Of a DNA stretch of 64,000 bases, positions 1 to 8,804 are shown in pieces. The translations under genes were made by a program, and so were the position numbers. Under the pieces are notes generated by a model. It had not been told where the DNA came from. It did not search any database and worked only from the letters and a program-made list of their open reading frames with translations. The stretch comes from Peribacillus deserti (GTDB lineage Bacteria; Bacillota; Bacilli; Bacillales; DSM-1321): assembly GCF_016909175.1 (NCBI RefSeq), contig NZ_JAFBFI010000001.1:124001-188000 (forward strand), read 5' to 3'. Position 1 is the first letter of the stretch, and every line of letters starts with the position of its first letter.

Positions 1-492
1 TCCTGCAAGGGATTGTGCCTTGTTGATCTGCAGCATGGAATTTACATACTGCTTGTACGCTTTCGGGTCCGGATTGCCGAACTTTTGAAAAAGCACTGAT
101 GGCTGGGCAGAAATGACTGCATCATTTTTCAAGTAGGCTTTCAGTGCCTTTTCCTGTGCTGCTTTATTTTTTACTTTTACCACTACATATTTAAGAGAGC
201 TATCCTGCTTTAGAATCGTTGCGCCTAGGCGGGAGTGCTGAGTTCTGGATAGAGGATTTTTATATTTAATAATGATGGTATCTTCACTAAATTGAGGTTT
301 TTGTTCCTTTTCAGATCCAAGGCTGCGGGCATCCGATATGGATTTGAATTGCCGCGTACCGCTATCATACTTTCCTGAAAGGACATTTTTTGATTGATTT
401 AAGTCCGTTTGAAGGCTCGCGCTGGCTGCTCCCGGCAGCAATAGTCCGGCGCAAACACTGAAGAGAGCCATATTTTTTACTAATTTTTTCAT
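1..492 (-). CDS. S8 subtilisin-like serine protease, N-terminal part (runs off the window)
   Basis: The first 164 codons of a secreted protein are visible; the 3' part lies before base 1. It starts MKKLVKNMALFSVCAGLLL, a typical Sec signal peptide ending near ASA (residue 26). The segment EDTIIIKYKNPLS followed by RLGATILKQDSSLKYVVVKV and later NDAVISAQPSVLFQKFG resembles the inhibitor-type propeptide of secreted subtilases, and the text stops just where the mature domain should begin. A GGGGGAAG ribosome binding site precedes the ATG. No catalytic residue is inside the window, so the protease call rests on the propeptide pattern alone. Confidence 0.7.
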   Translation of the reverse strand, partial: MKKLVKNMALFSVCAGLLLPGAASASLQTDLNQSKNVLSGKYDSGTRQFKSISDARSLGSEKEQKPQFSEDTIIIKYKNPLSRTQHSRLGATILKQDSSLKYVVVKVKNKAAQEKALKAYLKNDAVISAQPSVLFQKFGNPDPKAYKQYVNSMLQINKAQSLAG

Positions 493-776
493 AATCTTCC
501 CCCGAAATATAATTTTTGAACAGAGTAAAGTCTATGTAGATATCTTAGACGTTAAGCTCCTCTCTTTCTTTTAAAAGTAAATGTACAACTAATAGACGTG
601 AGAAACTGGAAAAAGTTTCATGTAATTTAAATTCTACATATCTTTTGGAAATTCCTGTATTTTTATTTCGGCATATTTACCTATTTAATGCATTTTGCTT
701 AATATTTTTTATTCCAACCGGAAACGATAAGGAAAGACCAAAAAGGTCCTTAACCTTGGTGAAAGGAGGTACACAT

Positions 777-1145
777 ATGTTTAAAAAAATAATGGCAGTT
801 CTTAGTGTTTCTGTACTTTCGGCCGTTCTTTTAGCAGGCTGTAATAATAATGATGACAGAAACCCGCCCCCTGAAGATAACAATAACGGTGTGGTGAACG
901 ATAGAGACCTCGATCAGAATAATAAGAATAGGGAAGACGTGGATTTAAACGATACGAATGATATAGATAATGGCAATATAAGAGACCATGACAGAAATGA
1001 TGATGACGGACAGGTTCCGGGAGATGCAGACCCAACTGACAACAATCATAACAAAGATAATAAGGGCAAAGATAACGACGATCCGTTTGATACAAGATAC
1101 AACGATGAGAAGAAAAAAAATGATGATGTGCCTGACAGCAGGTAA
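777..1145 (+). CDS. Small Asp/Asn-rich lipoprotein
   Basis: A 122-residue protein starting at the ATG behind AAAGGAGG; an in-frame upstream start at 645 has no ribosome binding site and would bury the signal peptide. MFKKIMAVLSVSVLSAVLL is followed by the lipobox LAGC, so Cys21 should be lipidated and the protein held on the outer face of the membrane. The rest is low complexity, dominated by D, N, K and R with no hydrophobic core, so it is probably disordered. No family recognised. It is monocistronic with its own terminator. Confidence 0.8.
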   Translation: MFKKIMAVLSVSVLSAVLLAGCNNNDDRNPPPEDNNNGVVNDRDLDQNNKNREDVDLNDTNDIDNGNIRDHDRNDDDGQVPGDADPTDNNHNKDNKGKDNDDPFDTRYNDEKKKNDDVPDSR

Positions 1146-1155
1146 GTGATCATGC

Positions 1156-1195
1156 AAAAAAGACAGGAGCCATGTGGTGCGCTCCCGTCTTTTTT
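1156..1195 (+). terminator. Rho-independent terminator of the lipoprotein gene
   Basis: Stem AGACAGGAGC / GCTCCCGTCT with a 10-nt loop, followed directly by six T. Confidence 0.85.
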
Positions 1196-1210
1196 GTTGA
1201 GAAATAATAT

Positions 1211-1335
1211 ATAAGCTGTTTAAAAAGTGTATGAGCTGTTATCGAAAATAAATGAGCCGTTTTTTTAAAAATATGAGTCGTTTTTAAAAATAAATAAGCG
1301 GTTATTGAAAAAATATGAGCTATCGCAGAAAAAGA
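1211..1335. repeat. Six degenerate tandem copies with 21-bp period
   Basis: Units begin ATRAGCNG at 1211, 1231, 1252, 1273, 1294 and 1315, each followed by a T-rich then A-rich stretch. The period is 20-21 bp. No ORF with a ribosome binding site crosses it. The array lies between the converging lipoprotein gene and ywpF. Confidence 0.75.
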
Positions 1336-1767
1336 CTATTCTCTTAATGCAGCAATCGGCTTCGACCGAATTTTGTGTTTGAATTCATCGAGCAGCTGGT
1401 CTCCCTGCAGTCCTTTATTAATAAGGTCCTCTAATAGAAGCTCGGCGTACTTATTTCGGCCTTTTTTAATGACTCCTTCTAATAGAAGAATAATTCCGCC
1501 ATCCACTTCCGCGGCGGAGCATATGGTTGTTTCAAACAGAACAGGGTCATTTCCTTCTTTAGAAATAACGGCCAAGACGAAAATCTTTCCCTCAGGATTT
1601 AATTCTTTTTCAATAGATGCAAAGGATTCTTTACTAATAAAAGCTTCAATAAGCCAACGACTTTGTTCATCTTCTTTATTGATAATCAAACCGTCTTCCA
1701 AATTCACTGAAATTAATTCCTGCTCGTCAGTAACCAGCTGAAAGGACATCAATCTAAAGGTTTTCAT
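1336..1767 (-). CDS. ywpF: YwpF-like protein of unknown function
   Basis: A 143-residue soluble protein. The start is the ATG 6 bases after GGAGG (MKTFRLMSFQL); the longer frame from 1806 would place the ribosome binding site inside the coding sequence. LEDGLIINKEDEQSRWLIEA, FVLAVISKEGNDP and LLLEDLINKGLQGDQLLDEF match my memory of B. subtilis YwpF. In B. subtilis ywpF also lies close to ssbB (ywpH), as here. No catalytic motif is visible; the biochemical role is unknown. Confidence 0.75.
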   Translation of the reverse strand: MKTFRLMSFQLVTDEQELISVNLEDGLIINKEDEQSRWLIEAFISKESFASIEKELNPEGKIFVLAVISKEGNDPVLFETTICSAAEVDGGIILLLEGVIKKGRNKYAELLLEDLINKGLQGDQLLDEFKHKIRSKPIAALRE

Positions 1768-1917
1768 CATTAGCCTCCATTTCATCAAAAGTATGAGTTG
1801 CTGCATTCGTGCGGACTGATTTCATTCATTATAACACAACAAAGATAATGCCCTAAAATTTAAATGAGAAGGAAGATATTGTCGAATTTTATTTGTAAAA
1901 AAAGCTCGAAATAACAA

Positions 1918-1961
1918 AAAAGCTATTTTTAACGTAAATAGGCCTTGAAAAACCGATTTCT
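1918..1961 (+). promoter_or_regulatory. Candidate ComK (K-box) site upstream of ssbB
   Basis: Two AT boxes of the AAAA-N5-TTTT type: a perfect one at 1918-1930 (AAAA GCTAT TTTT) and a weaker one at 1949-1961 (AAAA CCGAT TTCT), separated by 18 bp, one of the spacings known for ComK dimer pairs. They lie about 120-165 bp upstream of ssbB, a ComK-dependent gene in B. subtilis. Confidence 0.5.
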
Positions 1962-2083
1962 CTCTATACCAAAAAGATATTTTAAAAGCAGAAAACAGCG
2001 TAATAAGTCATTAGCCCTATTTTACGAGAAGGAGGCAGTTTTTATATGATGAAAATACAACAGAGAAAGGAGGGAGGCAACAG

Positions 2084-2413
2084 ATGATTAACCAGGTAAC
2101 ATTGGTAGGCAGGCTCACTAAAGATCCTGAGCTTAGATATACGCCGGAAGGAAAAGCAGTATCTACTGTAGTATTAGCCGTGAACCGCAACTTTAAAAAC
2201 GCACAAGGAGACTTCGAAGCAGACTTTGTCCACTGCATCCTCTGGAGAAAAACAGCCGAAAACACCACACAATTCTGCAAAAAAGGCTCAGTCGTGGGAG
2301 TAACAGGACGCATCCAAACCCGCAACTACAACAACCAAGAAGGCAAAAAAATCTACGTAACCGAAGTCATCGCCGAAACCGTCCGATTCCTAGGACCCAG
2401 ACCCGTCATATAA
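2084..2413 (+). CDS. ssbB: Single-stranded DNA-binding protein, competence type (SsbB)
   Basis: A 109-residue SSB consisting of the OB fold alone: [20 protein letters not shown] at the N-terminus, [20 protein letters not shown] in the middle, then [15 protein letters not shown]. It ends at FLGPRPVI and lacks the long acidic-tip tail (DDDIPF) of the essential SsbA, so it matches SsbB/YwpH (113 residues in B. subtilis), which coats incoming DNA during transformation. The AGAAAGGAGGGAGG ribosome binding site fixes the start. The gene stands alone, as ywpH does, and candidate ComK boxes lie upstream. Confidence 0.9.
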   Translation: MINQVTLVGRLTKDPELRYTPEGKAVSTVVLAVNRNFKNAQGDFEADFVHCILWRKTAENTTQFCKKGSVVGVTGRIQTRNYNNQEGKKIYVTEVIAETVRFLGPRPVI

Positions 2414-2433
2414 GGGGAACCGCTTCCAAGCTT

Positions 2434-2456
2434 GTGGGGACAGTCCCCATTTCCCA
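2434..2456. repeat. REP-like palindrome, single copy
   Basis: TGGGGACAGTCCCCA followed by TTTCCCA, immediately downstream of ssbB. Same family as the copies at 8682, 8736, 9417, 9496, 13059, 13112, 14674, 14746, 20654, 38686 and 38753. Confidence 0.8.
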
Positions 2457-2481
2457 GATTATTTCCCAAGGAGGTGAAAGG

Positions 2482-2799
2482 ATGGGGTGTGAGGGTTGTA
2501 AGGAGTGTGTGACCCGAATTAAGCGGGTGGAGGAGCTGCTGACGGATTTAATTAAGTTTGTGGGCAGGACGAATGTTAAAACGTTAACTGGGGCTGAACA
2601 GCTGCAAAGCTTTCACGGCCTGCTTGAGAAAGCTGAAACAGAGCTTGGACAAGTTAAGTTTCAAAATCGGCATATAGAAGAACGTCTGGCAGCACTGGAA
2701 CATGCATACTTAAGAAAAAAACTAAACCAAAGGATGTTTCTCGCAGAAGGCAGAATGCATTATTCCGAATTCGCAGCTTCTTGCGAGACGTTTGAGTGA
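2482..2799 (+). CDS. Hypothetical coiled-coil protein with Cys-rich N-terminus
   Basis: A 105-residue protein starting at the ATG behind AAGGAGGTGAAAGG; an upstream in-frame start would translate through the REP palindrome and is unlikely. It begins MGCEGCKECVTRIKRVEELL: three Cys in C-x2-C-x2-C spacing could bind a metal. Residues about 55-95 (LLEKAETELGQVKFQNRHIE and onwards) have heptad character consistent with a coiled coil. Codon use becomes irregular toward the C-terminus. No family recognised. Confidence 0.5.
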   Translation: MGCEGCKECVTRIKRVEELLTDLIKFVGRTNVKTLTGAEQLQSFHGLLEKAETELGQVKFQNRHIEERLAALEHAYLRKKLNQRMFLAEGRMHYSEFAASCETFE

Positions 2800-2871
2800 A
2801 ACAGTATTCATAGCAGGGGATCGCAGCCTTCGATAGCAGTCCTTCCTAACCTCTGAAAAAACAAAGTCAAT

Positions 2872-2928
2872 CCAGCTCAGAACCAGTTCAAAACCAATTC
2901 AAAACCAGTTCAAAAACAGTTCAAAACC
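2872..2928. repeat. Short tandem repeat, about 11-bp unit
   Basis: About five consecutive variants of CCAGTTCAAAA in the 358-bp gap after the coiled-coil gene. Apart from this array and an A-rich stretch I see nothing else in 2800-3150. Confidence 0.7.
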
Positions 2929-3157
2929 TATCAGTAAAAAAGTAATCTCATCCAAAACTATATTTCCCCAATATTCCACGCAAGTCAAAGCCTCGCTTTA
3001 ATCTTCTAGAGAAAAAGAATGAATGATAAATAAACCTCATTGCGGACTGCTTCCACAGCGGTCTTTTTCTTATGCACTTAACTCTTCCTTAATAAGGCAG
3101 GTTTGTTCATAAGGCAATCAGGGAATACGCATAGTATTATTAAAGGAGGTCAAACTC

Positions 3158-3253
3158 ATGAAAAAATTAATTTCTACTGCCATTAAATGGGCACCTGTTG
3201 TATACCCGATTGTTAAAAAAATGCTGGATCAGCGTAAAGGCAAAGTTAGATAA
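3158..3253 (+). CDS. 31-residue cationic small protein
   Basis: ATG eight bases after AAAGGAGG, then [20 protein letters not shown] with a strongly basic end, and a good terminator 28 bp after the stop. The protein is amphipathic and Lys/Arg-rich, with one hydrophobic segment that could lie on or in the membrane. I do not recognise a family. The ribosome binding site and private terminator argue for a real gene despite its length. Confidence 0.6.
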   Translation: MKKLISTAIKWAPVVYPIVKKMLDQRKGKVR

Positions 3254-3280
3254 TCATATTAGCTTTTGGCTGGAAATCAC

Positions 3281-3307
3281 ACTCTCCTGAATGCAGGGGA
3301 GTTTTTT
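3281..3307 (+). terminator. Terminator of the 31-residue gene
   Basis: CTCTCCTG / CAGGGGAG stem with a short loop and six T. Confidence 0.8.
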
Positions 3308-3340
3308 GCGTCCTCTGACAATCGCAAAAAGTCAAAAACA

Positions 3341-3379
3341 TTGCCCATACACACGCATATGTGTTACATTATGTGTATG
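3341..3379 (+). promoter_or_regulatory. Promoter with overlapping inverted repeats
   Basis: TTGCCC (3341) and TACATT (3365) are separated by 18 bp. Between and around them lie ACAC-N6-GTGT (3351-3364) and a wider ATACACA ... TGTGTAT pair. This would allow a HTH repressor, possibly the downstream gene product, to block the promoter. Confidence 0.5.
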
Positions 3380-3407
3380 AAGGATTTGCCAAAAAAGGAG
3401 GCGCAGC

Positions 3408-3881
3408 ATGTTAAGCACAAAAGAGATAAGTGAAATGTTAAATGTTTCTGAGGAAACCGTGCGCAGATGGATCCGCACTGGAGAGCTTGAAGCCACTCAG
3501 GATGGAAAAAGCTATGTAGTGGATGACAGCAAGCTGGAAGACTTCGTGGAGAAAAAATCTGCCATTCCAGGAACATCTCTATCCAAGATGCAAAATTTGA
3601 TCGGACTAGTGGGTTCTAATATCCTTGCAAACCAAAAAGCAAAAGATATGGCTGGACTTGGCGTTGAAATTTTAGCGAAGAGCCTGAGCAAAATTAAAAG
3701 CTCTGATTTTGGCTACACACCGCCCGAAGATCAAGGCCCTGAGGATTATGAAGCTAAGATCGATTCTCTTAATAGACAAAAAAAGAAGCTTGAATTAGAG
3801 TACCAAATGAAGCTTCTTGATATTGAGGATGAGATTGCTAAATATCAGCGTTTGGCGAAAGATTCTAACAGACAATCATAA
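3408..3881 (+). CDS. Excisionase/MerR-type HTH protein with C-terminal coiled coil
   Basis: A 157-residue protein; ribosome binding site AAAAAAGGAGG. Residues 1-50 are a helix-turn-helix of the HTH_17/excisionase group: MLSTKEISEMLNVSEETVRR, then WIRTGELEA and a YVVDDSKLEDFV wing. Residues about 115-150 are a heptad-rich helix (IDSLNRQKKKLELEYQMKLL), probably for oligomerisation. It could be a transcription regulator or a chromosome-binding protein. A palindromic promoter suggests autoregulation. No prophage genes surround it, so I do not call it a phage excisionase. Confidence 0.7.
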   Translation: MLSTKEISEMLNVSEETVRRWIRTGELEATQDGKSYVVDDSKLEDFVEKKSAIPGTSLSKMQNLIGLVGSNILANQKAKDMAGLGVEILAKSLSKIKSSDFGYTPPEDQGPEDYEAKIDSLNRQKKKLELEYQMKLLDIEDEIAKYQRLAKDSNRQS

Positions 3882-3891
3882 CACCATGGAA

Positions 3892-3918
3892 AGCAGCTAG
3901 AATTCTAGCTGTTTTTTT
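3892..3918 (+). terminator. Terminator after the HTH gene
   Basis: Perfect CAGCTAGAATTCTAGCTG stem followed by seven T. Confidence 0.85.
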
Positions 3919-3983
3919 ATACTCAAAAAAAGCCTGCCCCAGGGATCCCGCCTAAAATGCGAGAATACGGGACAAGCCTAATA

Positions 3984-4139
3984 CTGAACTTTGTCCTTCA
4001 ACGCTCTGGTGAAGGACCTATCTCTAATGGATCTGCTGAATTTTGTCCTTTAACATCCGCATGAAAGACTGTTCTCTAAGGGACTTGCTGAACTTTGTCC
4101 TTCATCATCCGGATGATGAAGGACTTTCCTCCAGGACAT
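3984..4139. repeat. Three tandem 52-bp repeats, each with a hairpin
   Basis: Units start with CTGAAYTTTGTCCTT at 3984, 4036 and 4088, exactly 52 bp apart. Each contains a self-complementary GTCCTTYA ... TGAAGGAC core, best in the third copy. They fill the gap between convergent genes. Confidence 0.75.
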
Positions 4140-4144
4140 CTATG

Positions 4145-7048
4145 CTACGAAAGGGCAACCAGATCAAGAAGCTCTTTATCACTAAGCTCTGTCAGCCAGG
4201 TTTCACCCTGTAGAATTTCGTCATTCAATGCCTGCTTTTTATCAAGCATTGCATCGATTTTTTCTTCCAGTGTGCCTGTAGATACTAGCTTATGCACGTG
4301 CACAAATTTCTTTTGGCCGATGCGGTATGCGCGGTCTGTTGCCTGATTTTCAACAGCAGGATTCCACCATCGGTCATAGTGGATCACATGGTTTGCTGCC
4401 GTCAGGTTAAGACCCGTACCGCCGGCTTTTAAGGACAGAATGAAAATAGGGAATTTCCCTTCCTGAAAATCAGCGATCATTGTGTCACGCTTGGCCTTTG
4501 GCATGCTTCCATTTAAGAAAGGCACCTCTAGCCCGAAACGAGCTTCCAGCAGATTCTTCATCATATTACCCATACCGATATACTGGGTGAAGATCAGGCA
4601 GCTTTCCCCCTGCTCCTGTACCGCATCCACCAGTTCAAGCAGTTTTTCAAGCTTCCCGGAGCGCTCAGCCTCATTATGCTCCACGCCTTCCTTTAAATAT
4701 AAAGAAGGATGATCACATAGCTGTTTAAGCTTTCCGAGCAGAGATAAAATCAACCCTTTGCGCTCAATAGCGGAAAGTTTTTCAATCTCGGAGAACGTGT
4801 CCTTAACCAGCTGTTCATATAGGGAAGCCTGTTCTCCTGTGAGCGGCACAAATTCTTTTTGCTCCAGCTTATCAGGCAGATTCAGCGCTACATCTTTATC
4901 CTTTTTCGTACGTCTTAATAAGAAAGGCTGAATTAAATTCTGCAGCTCTTTAATTTTATCCTTCTGCTGCTCACGCTCAATGGCTGCCACATATTTCTCC
5001 TGGAACTGTCCAAGAGTGCCAAGATAGCCTTTGTTGATAAAATCAAAGATCGCCCAGAGCTCGCTTAAGCGGTTTTCCATCGGTGTTCCGGTGAGAGCGA
5101 TATGGTGGGTGCCGCGGAGCTTCCGGACAGCCCTCGATTGTTTAGTGCCGGCATTTTTTATATTCTGCGCTTCATCCAGAATCACACTTGACCAGTGGGT
5201 GGATTCCAGCTCTTCAGAATCCTGATGTGTGATTCCATATGAGGTAAGCACAACATCGTATCCGGCTATAGCTTTGTGAAAATCGTCCCCTTTAGGGCGG
5301 TTGCTGCCGTAATGAAGAAAGACCTTCAGATTCGGCGAGAACCGCTCCAGCTCTTTCTGCCAGTTTCCAAGAACAGACGTCGGGCAGATGATTAGCGAGG
5401 TTTTTACAACCGACCGTCCATTTACTTCAGCTTCAGTTATGACAGATTGTTGATTTTCCTCCTGAACTTTAAGAAGATAAGCGATAATCTGGACGGTTTT
5501 CCCAAGCCCCATATCATCTGCAAGACAGGCGCCGAAGCCGTGTTCACGCAAGAAATACAGCCAGCTGAGACCCTGAATCTGATAAGGCCTTAAAGTGCCC
5601 TGAAGATGTTCAGAGGGGCTGATCAATGGAATAGACTTAGTTTCCCTTAGGGAAGACATAAGCTTTCTTAATTCCTGGTTCAGTTCGAACTGAATTTTTA
5701 ACATTTCAGCCGGATCATCGGTTTCTGTATCTTCCTCATCTTCTGCAGAGGACAGCTCCTGATGAAGCAAATCGCTCAGCTGCAGTCCCTTTTGGTCCGC
5801 TGTTTTCATCATTTCCTGAATCTGGCGGATAAATGAAGGATCCAGTTTGACCCATTGGCCTTGCACGTAAATCAGCCGTCTTTTTTCCTCCACCATCTTC
5901 TGGAAGTCTTCCTCTGAAAAATCAACACCATTCATGGAAAAACGCCAGTCAAAGTCCATAAGAGCCTGAAGACCAACATAAGAAGGGCCTCGTGATGAAG
6001 GTGTGCTCTTCACGCGGGCTTTAATTCTGAAGGAAGCATCCCGAATGGCCTGCCACCAGGAAGGAAGCAGAATTTCTGCTCCGAGAAAAATGAGCTTTTC
6101 ACTTTCGTTCGTTAAAAACTCCCATGCTTCACTTTCCTCAAGCTCGCGCTTAAAAGTATCACCTTCTTGGAGGGAAGGTACAACACTGGCCCATCCTTTT
6201 ACCTCTTCTTCAGCCTGCGGGAGGAAAGGCTGCCAGCTTTTAGGCGGCTTTTTCCCTTTTCCTCTGAATGGAATCAGTACAGATTCGTCTTTTTTGGATC
6301 TGAGCATCGTTTCAAGAATCCAGGGTCCATCCCCATCAGGAGGCTCCGTAATTCGCAGGCAGGTGGTGAATGGCTTTTCATCTTCTATTAACTTCAGCCA
6401 TTTCTGCCAGCGGTCTTCTGTAAAATAAGCCTGAAGCACTTCAGGATCGAGCCTTGTTTCGGAAAATTCCAGAACAGTCCGTTTCCAGTGGTCCTGGCTC
6501 ATGGCATGCTTCGATAAATACTGGGAGACCGCAGCGTTGTACCAGCTATCTAAAAAGTCCTTCGTTTTTTGCTTTTGCACTTTATGTGCACTTCCGATGG
6601 AGGCCTGGGGAATAGCGATTGCTTCTTCCCAGAAATCAGCATCAAACTCATCCAGCATCGATTTGGGCAGAGCCCATCCCGCTTCATCATTTTGAAGACG
6701 GGCAAAGTCGGGAACAGGCACTCCTTTTTCAAACCCGTCCAAGAGCAGATGGGCAGTTGATAAACAGAAGCTGGCAAAGTCGCTCCATTCCCATTCTACA
6801 AAGCTATTGAACGTTTCTTTGCCGAAAACATTCAGCAGGCTCCAGGCCTCTACAGGCACTCCGGGCATTTTTTCAAAGCCCTTTGTATCCAGCATCGTTC
6901 CGTAAAAGCTTGAAGAATCCCAGGTGAAAATGAGCTTTCTTAAGGAATTTATGGAGATGTTATGATTATTTTCGTCTTTTCCTATGATGATAAAATGTCC
7001 GTTATCATGCTGCTGGACATCTATATGAATTTTAGTTTTATTCAACAT
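4145..7048 (-). CDS. ywqA: SNF2-family DEAD/DEAH helicase (YwqA-like)
   Basis: A 967-residue SWI2/SNF2 ATPase. Residues 1 to about 470 form the bacterial SNF2-associated region. Walker A is DDMGLGKT near residue 510, the DEAQ box (VILDEAQNIKN) near 624, followed by LTGTPMENRLSELW. The helicase C lobe ends with LSLKAGGTGLNLTAANHVIH and ATDRAYRIGQKK (motifs V-VI). It should translocate on DNA and remodel protein-DNA complexes. Its start overlaps the end of the SWIM-protein gene by 11 bp, so the two are translationally coupled and probably form one complex, as in B. subtilis ywqA-ywqB. Confidence 0.9.
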   Translation of the reverse strand: MLNKTKIHIDVQQHDNGHFIIIGKDENNHNISINSLRKLIFTWDSSSFYGTMLDTKGFEKMPGVPVEAWSLLNVFGKETFNSFVEWEWSDFASFCLSTAHLLLDGFEKGVPVPDFARLQNDEAGWALPKSMLDEFDADFWEEAIAIPQASIGSAHKVQKQKTKDFLDSWYNAAVSQYLSKHAMSQDHWKRTVLEFSETRLDPEVLQAYFTEDRWQKWLKLIEDEKPFTTCLRITEPPDGDGPWILETMLRSKKDESVLIPFRGKGKKPPKSWQPFLPQAEEEVKGWASVVPSLQEGDTFKRELEESEAWEFLTNESEKLIFLGAEILLPSWWQAIRDASFRIKARVKSTPSSRGPSYVGLQALMDFDWRFSMNGVDFSEEDFQKMVEEKRRLIYVQGQWVKLDPSFIRQIQEMMKTADQKGLQLSDLLHQELSSAEDEEDTETDDPAEMLKIQFELNQELRKLMSSLRETKSIPLISPSEHLQGTLRPYQIQGLSWLYFLREHGFGACLADDMGLGKTVQIIAYLLKVQEENQQSVITEAEVNGRSVVKTSLIICPTSVLGNWQKELERFSPNLKVFLHYGSNRPKGDDFHKAIAGYDVVLTSYGITHQDSEELESTHWSSVILDEAQNIKNAGTKQSRAVRKLRGTHHIALTGTPMENRLSELWAIFDFINKGYLGTLGQFQEKYVAAIEREQQKDKIKELQNLIQPFLLRRTKKDKDVALNLPDKLEQKEFVPLTGEQASLYEQLVKDTFSEIEKLSAIERKGLILSLLGKLKQLCDHPSLYLKEGVEHNEAERSGKLEKLLELVDAVQEQGESCLIFTQYIGMGNMMKNLLEARFGLEVPFLNGSMPKAKRDTMIADFQEGKFPIFILSLKAGGTGLNLTAANHVIHYDRWWNPAVENQATDRAYRIGQKKFVHVHKLVSTGTLEEKIDAMLDKKQALNDEILQGETWLTELSDKELLDLVALS

Positions 7049-8648
7049 GAATGAGCTTACCCCTTTGCAATTCTTCCTGAAAGGCTCGTAAACGCTTAGT
7101 CGATACCGAAAGATTTTCGATATATTCGGTCCATCGGTCTTCCTGCTTTAATTTTTTATAGATCGTCTTAAGCTTTTTCAAATGGCGGACAGCTGTTTTA
7201 TAAGCCTGCCTGTTTTTCAGCTCAAGACTTGTGAAAACCGCATGGTGATACAAAGGAAGAAGAAGGGAAGGGTCTTTTGACTGCAGAATTTTAACCGTAT
7301 CATTCCCGATCATGTTCAAACCTTCTCCGGCAAATACCTGCAGTTCAACCCATTTGTGAAATTCTTCCCGTTCAAATAATACTTTAGAGTATTCCCAATA
7401 ACTATAAGGGAGAGTCTCCCGGTAAAATTTCTCGAGCAGCTCCGGCCGTTTTGTTTCCTGGCAGAAAACCCGGATCGGCATGGAAAAGGTCCGGACAAAA
7501 TCCGTTCTTTCATAATAGGAGGCCAGCGCATTTAAGAACGGGTTAACCCGTTTGATCACATGCTCAATAAAGAGCGCGGCCCGTTTTTCATTCCCGGTCT
7601 CAATGGAATATTGCAGCCAGGCATATAAAAAGGGATTAGCCGATGGCGGAAGTCCGCCCAGCAGCTCCATCGCCTGATCATCACGATTGGTTAACAGCGC
7701 TAAATGGATAAGGGCAATTTGATACGAAGAGGTCTGAGCCTCAGAATGCCTTTCATTTAGAGTCTCTTCAAGCCGCTCGATCTCCTTTAACCGCCATTTG
7801 GAGCTTTTAAACAAATATCTCCAGAGCGAACGGTAAAAGTCGACTCTTTCATATTGCAGGGAAGAGCCGCCCTCGAGCAGGCGCCATGCTTCATCCTTAA
7901 TGCCCTCCAGGAACTCATCAAAAGCAAACGGCTGTGCCTGTCTGCCGATGGAGGGAATAATCTCCTGAAGCTCTTCTGCTAAATTAGAAGCCAGGTCATG
8001 GAAAAAGGACAGCGATACCTTAGGACTGGGATCCGATTTTAACAGCTTTAAGCAATTGAGGAGAACCACATACATCACAACAAAATCGTAAAGATGGCGC
8101 CACTCCCTTTCTACAGGAGCTCTTTCTTTTATTTTCTGATTAAAGCTGCCCCACATCCGGTCCAGCATATATTCGGGCATGGTATTATTTTTCAAGATAT
8201 AGCTGTGAAACGTTTTATCGATAAAGCTCTTCCAGGAAGAGAAGCTTCTTTTAAAAGCTGACTTTTGTGTTAACACATCTCTTGCACTGATTAGAGAAGG
8301 CTTCTCTTCTTCAATAGGTGCAGCTTCCTGCTTGCTTTTCCATCTATCAATCCATAAGTTCACACTTGCTCTAGTGGAATAAACAGCGAGGAACACAGCC
8401 ATCTGGTGGCGGCACAGCATTCCCTCATCGCAGGAACATGAGCTGTTTGCAGGAGAATTTATATCCAGAACAACCTTGGCGGGAACCAGATCCTGAACCG
8501 TAGCCGTCACATGATCCTCAAAATCCGCCAGCCGATACACAAGCCCCTGGGTATACAGCATAAACCCACGCTGAACAGCCTGCTGGACATCCTCATCCCG
8601 ATGATCCAAAACATCAAGAAAAACCTCCCCAACCATCAAAACATCCAC
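7038..8648 (-). CDS. ywqB: SWIM zinc-finger protein (YwqB-like)
   Basis: A 536-residue protein with a SWIM zinc finger near residues 68-80: CSCDEGMLCRH gives the C-x-C-xn-C-x-H signature. The remainder is helical, with repeat-like segments (for example LIHLALLTNRDDQAMELLGG), perhaps TPR-like. A GTG start 7 bases after GGGAGG is chosen. It is first in the operon, directly followed by the SNF2 helicase, and is known as the usual partner of that helicase class. The precise role is unknown. Confidence 0.85.
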   Translation of the reverse strand: MDVLMVGEVFLDVLDHRDEDVQQAVQRGFMLYTQGLVYRLADFEDHVTATVQDLVPAKVVLDINSPANSSCSCDEGMLCRHQMAVFLAVYSTRASVNLWIDRWKSKQEAAPIEEEKPSLISARDVLTQKSAFKRSFSSWKSFIDKTFHSYILKNNTMPEYMLDRMWGSFNQKIKERAPVEREWRHLYDFVVMYVVLLNCLKLLKSDPSPKVSLSFFHDLASNLAEELQEIIPSIGRQAQPFAFDEFLEGIKDEAWRLLEGGSSLQYERVDFYRSLWRYLFKSSKWRLKEIERLEETLNERHSEAQTSSYQIALIHLALLTNRDDQAMELLGGLPPSANPFLYAWLQYSIETGNEKRAALFIEHVIKRVNPFLNALASYYERTDFVRTFSMPIRVFCQETKRPELLEKFYRETLPYSYWEYSKVLFEREEFHKWVELQVFAGEGLNMIGNDTVKILQSKDPSLLLPLYHHAVFTSLELKNRQAYKTAVRHLKKLKTIYKKLKQEDRWTEYIENLSVSTKRLRAFQEELQRGKLIHVE

Positions 8649-8681
8649 ACTAAAACCTCCCGACAGACAGCCCCCCTATTT

Positions 8682-8757
8682 GTGGGGACTGTCCCTATTT
8701 CCCGAGCTCAAAACCCTATTAAACTAACATTCTTATGGGGACAGTCCCTATTTCCCA
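8682..8757. repeat. Pair of REP-like palindromes upstream of the RAYT gene
   Basis: Two copies (8682-8704 and 8736-8757) of TGGGGACWGTCCCTATTTCCC in the same orientation, just 5' of the transposase gene. Confidence 0.85.
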
Positions 8758-8804
8758 AGGGCTGCCCGGTTAAAAAGTACCTAATGGAAAAGGAGAAATA
8801 AATT

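Noticed and set aside
2872-2928. CRISPR array
   Set aside because: The repeat unit is about 11 bp without spacers; no cas genes anywhere in the window.
3408-3881. Phage excisionase
   Set aside because: The HTH fits, but the protein is twice the usual excisionase length and no integrase or phage gene is adjacent.
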